Below the pieces are notes generated by a model that did no database searches, was not told the DNA's origin, and saw only the letters and a list, made by a program, of their open reading frames with translations. This document shows, one piece after another, positions 55,195 to 62,234 of a DNA stretch of 62,234 nt; the stretch's first letter is position 1, and the number at the start of each line of letters is the position of its first letter. The translations under genes were made by a program, and so were the position numbers. The DNA comes from Haplosporangium gracile. Its lineage: Eukaryota; Mortierellomycota; Mortierellomycetes; Mortierellales; Mortierellaceae. The stretch covers positions 1-62,234 of the forward strand of contig JAAAUF010000006.1 in NCBI GenBank assembly GCA_015499985.1, in the 5' to 3' direction.

Positions 55195-58100
55195 TTAACC
55201 GACGACCTCAACGACCCAATCGGCTCTTTCGCGCTCACGCGAGTAAACGACCTTGTAGCCCGTTCGGTAGGCAATACCGGAGGCCCGCTCGACCATCAAG
55301 ATATCGAGCTCGGCGCGCGCATGGCCCTGTGCATCGTGAGCAGTTCGGACCTCACAACCGTAGGGCAGCTCGGCTTCGAGACCCATCAGCTTCTTGACCA
55401 GCTTGCGACGCTTCTGGTTCTGGAGAGCGGGGTTCATCGATGCGGGGAGGTGGCTTCCGCCGTAGTGACGACCGTTCATGACGTTCAGCTGCGTCTGGTG
55501 CTTGGCTGCGTAGGCAAGCGCCGCGGCGGCGGCGGCATCCTGGGCGTTGGCCAAAGCGGCAGCAGCGGCAACACTCGAGGTGGTAGAGGCAGTCGAGGCG
55601 GCGGCAGAAGAAGACTTGGATGCAATCTTGGGGAGAGGATCCTCAGGAGCCTTGTTGTTGGTCTTCTTATTGTCCTCAGCCTTGTCATCCTCATCATCAT
55701 CATCCGAGGACTCATCGTCCGAGCTCTCATCACCACCATCAACAGCCATATCAGTGACCGAGACACCCTCGGGCAAAACATCCTCCAACTGACGACGGCG
55801 CATGCGGATAGGACCATGCTGGGCCAACCAGAGCTGGATGGGGCCCTCCTCATCCCTCATGGGCTGACGGACATCCTCGCAACGCTTATAGACGTACTCG
55901 GAGAGAGTCAACTTGCGCTCATAAGGATCGTCCTGGTGCTTAAGGAGACGAGCCTCCTCGGTGGGAGTCAGCTTCTCAAAGACGTTCTTGATCTGCATGG
56001 TCATCGTGTTGGTGTTGGCGTTGTACTGGGGACAGCTTTGGATGGAGGGAACCTTGGTGGGGTCCACATCTGAATCGACTGAAGCTGGGATGGGTCCAAA
56101 GTAAGTGTAATCGAACTTGGCTAAAGGTTTCAGTGGATATTAGAGAATAAATGTTAGTTATCGCGTGCTTGAAAGCAAAACAGTTAAACAAAATGCATAA
56201 AAGAAGTAAAAAAAAAAGCATAAAAAAAAAAAAAAAAAAAAAGAGAGACAACGTACCAATGCCAGCAATGGTCCAGCAGACAAAGTCATCGACGGCGACG
56301 CTATCTTGGCTCTTGCCCATGCGGCGAGGCATGCTGTTGCTCTGGCCGTTGTAGTCATCATCCTCCATCATTTCCTCCTCCTCATCGTCCTGGGCGTCGG
56401 TCATGTCCATGATCGAGGCCTTCTTGGACGAGGTGCGGTACTCGAGAAGGGGGCTACGATCCATGGCAGCCTGAAGGGGGATCTTGCCTTCGATCTTGGG
56501 GCTGCCGATCGACGAAGCGCTCAGATAGTAGGAGCGGCCATCCTCAGGGTGGACACGGTCAGGATGCTCAAGGACAATCTTTTGCATCTGGCTGACGGGG
56601 CCGGTGCCCGAGCGAGAGACCTTGCCGTTCTCGACCTTACGGATGATCAGGCGGTCGGTCATGATGCCGGTCAAGTCGTTGATCAAAACAATTTCGGATC
56701 CGTAAAGGACGGGCTCTGAGTTGGAGAAGACATAGACGGGCTCATGCTGCAGCTGCTGCTGATGGCGGAACTGGAATGACGACGAAGGGGCAGGGCCGTT
56801 GGGAGAGACACCGCCGACATCGGCACGACCGCTACCACCGTTCGAGTTAGCACGGACCATGGGGACAGCCTGAGGAGCCAAGGCAGGACCCATAGGGTTC
56901 TCGCCCTTCATGCGAATGGGGACAAACTTGGTCGAATGGCCGGGGGAGCGGAAGACACCCATGCTGGCAGGGACCAACTTGACTGGAGGAGCTGGAGGGG
57001 GCTTGACCATCTTGATGGTGAAGGACGACCACGATCCAATCTTGGCGCAGACGGCGTTGTTGTCGACAGCCATGTACTTCGTGCGGACAGTCTGAGCATT
57101 GATGCGGTTGAGGAGCGAGACGCTCATACCGTTGAGGATGAAGCAAGAGGCATTACCGGCCTTGGCGGTCTTCTTCGAGGGCTTGGAGATGATGGGGATG
57201 GGGTTCGAGTCCATGATGGCGGTGGGCATACTGGCGTTCTTGTTCAAGAAGACCTGGAGACCCAACTTGAATCGCTTGGAGCTGTCCGAGCCAGTGCCGG
57301 TGACGTGCAAGTTGCGGAACGAGCAGCGGAGCGAGTCATCGAGGGAGCAGTCCTGCTCCATCAAGTTCTCGCCGTGGTGGCCACGGATGTCGACCTTCTC
57401 GTGGATGACCGACATGGTGACATGGGGCTGCTCGGAGCGGACCTGCTTGGTATTGACACCGGCAGAGACCTGGACCATGGGAGGAGGGCAGAGGTAGCGC
57501 TTCTCGATACCATAAGACTTTTGGGCAATGGCACCGTGCCAGCAGCGAATGGTAGTCATCTGGTAGCGCTGCATCTTCATCTTCTGGGCGCTCTTCTTGG
57601 ACGCATCCTTGGTGGCAGACGAGGAGATGGGGGCAATGGAACGGGACTGCTTGCGGCTGGACAAGAGGTGGAGTTCAGCCGAGGAGGCATCGTCGACACG
57701 ATCGGCGAGACAAGCAGATTCGTTGGAGGAAGTAACGGTCTCGGCGTTCAAACGAGGACCCTGGCGAACAGGCGAGTGCTCACGACTCCACTTGCGCTTG
57801 GCAACGATCTGAGGACCGGAAATCGACTGGCGGTGCTGACCATGGTAAGGATGCTGCTGCTGTTGATGGTACTGGAGAGGCAAGTCCTTGGGCTCAATCT
57901 TGACGTAGGATTGACGGTCAGCCCTCTTGGAAGCGGCACGAGGAGAGACCTCGGGCTGCTGCATGGCAGGCGAAGTGGGGCTGATGGGAGCAGGGGCAAT
58001 CGAGCGGGGCTGGATGGCCTTGGGCTTGACCATTTGGCCCTGCTGTGGCTGCTGATGGTAAGGATGGCTCTGGTGCTGACGACCATAGGACATTGGCTTC

Positions 58101-59269
58101 TCAATGGGAGATTGAGCAGGCGAACCGCCATAGGAGGGACGGTGTTGCATGGGAGAGTGCATTGGGCTCGATTGGTCACTTGGGCTAGAGTCCGAGTGAC
58201 CATAGGAAGGTGAGACCTTGGAAAGACCGGAGGGGCGCTGGTCAGGCAAAGCAGTGTACAAGGGAGGGAGACGAACACTCTGGCTCTCTTGGTGGTGGTG
58301 CTGCTGCTGTTGCATTTGCTGCTGCTGCTGCTGCTGGTGCTGCTGGGCTTGCTTGGCGGCAAAGCGATCGAGAGCTACACCGATGGGGGGACCATGACCA
58401 AAGTTACCAGTGGTATTGCTGGGCATGACATGGCGGGCTGAGGAGTAATAGCCCTGCTTGTCTTCACGATCTTTGCTGGTGACATTGCGGAAGTAGCGCA
58501 TGTGGCGATAGGGCAGATCCTTGCGGTAGAAGGGCTCCTCAGGGGCCAAGATGGGAGGCAAGTGGAACTTGTTCACATCTTCCTCAGAGTTGGCCGCCGT
58601 CCGGCTGGAAGGGTGGGACGAAGGATATTGAGAGGAGGGGTGCTTGAGGAGGCCATAGGGGTCGCGGCGGTACTGGTCGTGGTGCTGCTGCTGGTCGTGG
58701 ATGCTGTGGTGGTGTTCGCTCGTCATCAAATGATCGTTGTGGTCTCTGTTGGTGTTGCGGACCCTGCCCTCGTAACCCTCAGTGTGACGGACAACGGGCT
58801 GTTGTTGTTGTGGGGGCTGCTGGGACGAGGAGTTGGATGGATAGTGAGACTGATAGTGCTGTTGGTATGATCGCTGCTCCCCATTGTTGCTGTTGTAGTA
58901 GTTGTTGGAGGGGGGAGGGGCATGGAAAGGACTCCGTGACCGAGGAGGGTACTCTTGTTGTGAGCGATATTCATGATGAACATGTTGCGGCTGGTCCTGC
59001 TCCTGGTGGTGGTGACGGTGTTGGTCGCTGTGGGAGGAGTATGGAGATGATGAAGAAGAGTAGTGGCGGTTCTGGTGACGAGGAGAAGAAGCCTCGTGGT
59101 GGTGCTGGTGATGTGAAGGAGGGGAAGGGCGGCTGTGGTGGATATGAGGATGGGACTGGGATGAGGATGATCCATGGGCATGATGTGACTGTGTGCTGGG
59201 ATGGTTGTAGCTAGGGTCGTAGTGGGCCTGCTTGTCGGCAGGAGGGGCCGGTGCGAATGCTGCCTTCAT
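55195..59269 (-). CDS. CSL (CBF1/Su(H)/LAG-1) family transcription factor, 1312 aa
   Basis: Two exons on the complement, 56257-59269 and 55195-56120, joined in phase across a 136-nt intron. The first 500 or so residues are disordered and rich in His, Gln, Ser and Pro, with one conserved-looking patch (FHLPPILAPEEPFYRKDLPY). The DNA-binding Rel-like domain starts near residue 570 with the CSL hallmark AQKSYGIEKRYLCPPPMV and later SLLNRINAQTVRTKYMAV. The beta-trefoil domain (about 730-1005) includes DRLIIRKVENGKVS, GPVSQMQKIVLEHPDR and FVCWTIAGIG. The TIG region begins at the junction (AKFDYTYFGPIP) and seems split by a long acidic and Ala-rich insertion (ESSDDESSDDDDEDD) before GIAYRTGYKVVYS. 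CSL proteins bind GTGGGAA-type sites in the nucleus; in fungi they act without Notch, in adhesion and cell-cycle control (Cbf11/Cbf12 in fission yeast). Confidence 0.93.
56213..56242. repeat. A-rich tract in the CSL intron
   Basis: Long A run on the + strand (T run on the coding strand) inside the 136-nt intron, just downstream of the donor. Likely a length-variable homopolymer. Confidence 0.8.
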
Positions 59270-62234
59270 GATTGTTTATATGTCTTGTATAGGATAGTAG
59301 AAAAGAAGGGAGGAAAGCATGTCAGTCAATTGAAAGTGAATAAAGAAAGGAAGGACACAAATTGAAAAAGTAGGGCTGCTCTTCGCCATAGGTGAATAGA
59401 ATGTCACACGGGGACGAGTGGTCGCCCCCTTTCTAACATAATGACCCTGAGTGAAGCGCCGAGACCACTCAGCGAGTTGGATTTTATATCCAAGAGTACA
59501 TTGTTATTGTCATCGAGATTGAAGAGCGAATGATAGTTGATCCCCCGCCACTCATGGCCAACTGCCCAAAGTCTCCGTCTTATGAGCTCACTCTTCTTGT
59601 TTCTACCTCTCTTTTTACGCTGCTTGCTGCGGTGTTCACACGCACACATATGCACAGGGACAGACGAAGGACATGGGGAGAAGGGCGGATGTCATTCCGA
59701 CCAAAGAAAAGGTCCAAAATTATTTTTTCGAGTATCTCGAATCGATTGAAAGGAAGAATTCGCAGTAGAGTGGGCCAGGGGTGGGTGGTTGTATGTGCAT
59801 TTCGGCATTGCACTGCAGAGGAGAGAAGGGGTGGATAATAAGAATAAGACAAAGAAAGGGATGATTGAGGAACGCAGTAGAGGGAGGGATTGAAAGGATT
59901 GAAGGGAAAGGATGATTGATGTAATAACAATCTGTACCCGTGTCTTGTTCAATTCTACCGACGAATAGAGCGAAGGAGGAAGAAAGGTAAAAAAAAAAAA
60001 AAGATACAGTAAATAAGAAAGTCGAGAAAGAGAGCGGATAATAGTTTGCTGTGATTCAGAATAAGTTGTGTGGAGGAGGGCAAAAAAGGCGTGCTAGGAC
60101 AAGAAACAAATCAGTGATGAAGCAAGACACGCGGGTGATTCAATCGTCTGATTGGAGTGGTTGAGGATAATTGGGACAATATCCCAGAACTGAAGGTAAA
60201 GAGATATAGGAACGAAGGATATGCAAAAAAGGCTTGAAGGGGTTGAGAGGGAATAGAACAGACAGCAGAAGAAAAGAAGAGTAGAAGAGTAGAAAAGTAG
60301 AAACTAAGACTGTCTGATATATGTAGCGATTGTGATGAGATGGAAATCAAGACTGATACAGTGGTGATGATGATATGTGTGCCTGATGGATGCGGTGTGA
60401 GATAAGGTGAGTGTATCTGTGTCAGTCTGTCGGGTAGACCGTCACTTGAGGAAGGGGGGTAAAGAAGGAAGGAGGGAGAGGAGGAAGTCGAAGTGTGAAG
60501 GAGAGAATGGGGGGGAGGGAAAGGGGGAAGAGTAAAAGTCAGGGACAGAAAAGGAGTGTGCTGTTCTGGTGTGTTTATTGGTGTCGAACCACTTACGATT
60601 TCGGCTGTGTAAAAAAAAAGGGTAAAGGTGTGCAAAGAATGTGTCGAGAGTGGAATGAGTGCGAGTGACTGTGAGAGTGAAGCTGTTCGTTAAAGAGGAA
60701 AAGGAGTATGCTGAGTAAGAGTGTGAATAAGTGAGAAAGAGAGAATGTGGTGAAGAAGAAAGGTATATGCGATTAAGTGGATGAGTTGAATTGAAGAGTG
60801 GGAGAGATGAATGGATGAAGAATGTAAGAAAGAAGAGGGAAAAGCGAAAGGAGTAGAAGAAGAAAAGGGGAAAAAGGGAAAAAGGCGAAGGGGGGAGAGC
60901 GAGGATATATATTACTTTCGAGAAGACAGTTGCATGTTCATTTTTACCCACAAGGAGAATAAAATATGAGAGTGAAGGGGTGAAGGTGAAGGAAGGTGGT
61001 CCTGGTGTGAAAAAAGCGGAGAATATGCGCACTCGAGACTCGCTCGCTCGACGAAACGAAGGGAAAACATGTCTCCATCATGTATGAATGAACATCATGT
61101 TATGTATACCCAATTGAATAACAATACAAAATGAGGGTGTGAGAATAATGGTGGTCCAGCCTTTTGCCTTCGTTTTTTCCCTTCAATTGAATGAAAAGGA
61201 ATGAATAAGAGTAGACAGGACGTTGGACTTGACAAGAGTCATCACCCCCTCTTTTCGCTCAATGCCCGCGCCCATCTCTTTCTCTTCTTCCTCGCTCTGT
61301 TCTTCCTTTGTTTGTTTGTTTTTTTTGTCGCTTTCTTTCTCGGATAGCATACCCTTATTATTCTCCTAACTCATGACAACAACAACAACAAAATCATATT
61401 CACACACACATCACATAGGGTAGGAAAAGGAACAGCACACTTATTTCAATTCAATCCGTCGTATTCAACTCCACTTCAATTGGCTGCGGACAATAACCCG
61501 AGGTCCTTCCTTCCTTTCCCTCAGACGCAATTTTATTTTCCTATCGCTCTCACAGACATCTCAAAAGGACAGTTCAGCTCTCATTTTTTTTTTATTTTCC
61601 TTCTCTCACCCACTTTTCATAGACAACATAGATGGGAACCAAAAATGGCCGCCATCAACACATCAACGACATGGAAAAAAAGGGCGGCGTGCGCTGACTG
61701 AATCATTTCAAAACTTTCTTTATTATTCACAACAGCCAGCATCAAAAAGAAACACTTCCGCATTTACTCACTTGGCAAGTCTAATTAGTCCACCACCATC
61801 CTTCATCATCATCAACTATAGTTTGTGCTAACCATTACTCGCTCGGCTTTCTAGTCTTGTTCGATGGACGGATTGCTTAGTCCCTGAAATTGTATTTTTG
61901 TTTTATTCCCTTCAGCCGGCACCAACTCTCACCTCACCCCTTCTTTTTCCACCATTTTCAATTGATCTTCATATCGCATAAAAACCTGCAACGACAAGGC
62001 ATAACACAGGGCAGGACAGATAGAAGAAACAAAAAAAAATAACCCGAGAATTGGCACAGGTAGAAACCTACAACAAAAATGCCACTTGTCTATGCCTTGT
62101 CCTCTTCTCTCTTATCCTTCTCATTGATGTCTGTTTTGCCCAATTTTGTTCACGTTGCTACCCCTCACCTCGCCCACCACCCTTCCTAACTGCCCCCTTT
62201 TTATTACAGTCTCGATCCTTGTTTTTTTTTTTTT
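59270..62234. other. Upstream region of the CSL gene, no gene seen
   Basis: From 59.3 to 61.0 kb the + strand is strongly purine-rich (GAAGG, GAGAGA), so the CSL leader or promoter is pyrimidine-rich. ORFs on the - strand there (60111-60635, 60442-61032) are CT-rich artefacts. From 61.1 kb to the end the bias reverses to pyrimidine-rich on +, as if a + strand gene starts beyond the window. Confidence 0.5.

Noticed and set aside
56936..58213. 425-codon + strand ORF opposite the CSL gene
   Set aside because: Lies antisense to clearly conserved CSL motifs; composition (Gly/Arg/Val/Leu-rich) is a reflection of the sense codons.
60111..61032. Two 174-196-codon - strand ORFs upstream of the CSL gene
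   Set aside because: Translate pure CT-rich tracts into Ser/Phe/Leu/Pro runs; typical of non-coding leader DNA.

Overview
The window looks like a nuclear contig of a filamentous early-diverging fungus, most likely Mortierellomycotina (Mortierella or a relative). This is inferred from short GT-AG introns (mostly 80-215 nt), Q/S/T-rich proteins, an Ndc10-like gene, an F-box/LRR gene array, a fungal CSL transcription factor and a fungal-type HMG-CoA reductase. There is no operon structure. I recognised no tRNA, rRNA, CRISPR array or autonomous transposon. One assembly gap (Ns) lies at 17607-17707.

Layout. 1-2.1 kb: a CT microsatellite, a small gene with a TATA box (88 aa), and a relic of an Ndc10-like C-terminus. 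2.6-8.0 kb: a ten-exon Ndc10/Crypton-type tyrosine-recombinase-like gene. Its N-terminal exon-intron block is tandemly duplicated, and the frame stays open across all nine introns apart from one TGA. 8.1-11.4 kb (-): a 1095-aa Q-rich putative regulator. 12.3-16.3 kb (-): HMG-CoA reductase. 18.9-20.7 kb (-): a PQ-loop membrane protein. 22.0-24.2 kb (-): a Sel1-repeat protein. 24.2-30.5 kb: a 6.3-kb stretch with no recognisable gene. 30.5-32.8 kb (-): a five-exon LtrA-family membrane protein. 34.1-34.4 kb (-): an intronless cytochrome c with Lys at the axial Met position. 35.3-36.4 kb (-): remains of two fused CAP/PR-1 gene copies. 37.6-39.5 kb (+): a coiled-coil protein with a C-terminal Pkr1 domain. 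41.8-43.4 kb (+): an unknown multi-pass membrane protein. 43.7-53.6 kb (-): an F-box/LRR array with two intact genes and three decayed copies. 53.9-54.8 kb (+): a probable mitochondrial YCII-domain protein. 55.2-59.3 kb (-): a CSL (CBF1/Su(H)/LAG-1) transcription factor with an acidic insertion in its TIG region. 59.3-62.2 kb: its upstream region, with no gene seen.

The intact genes are a mix of unrelated housekeeping and regulatory functions; I see no pathway cluster. The unusual content is in the accessory pieces: the Ndc10-like gene with a block duplication and lost catalytic motifs, the Met-to-Lys cytochrome c, the fused CAP remnant, the Pkr1 fusion and the decaying F-box array.
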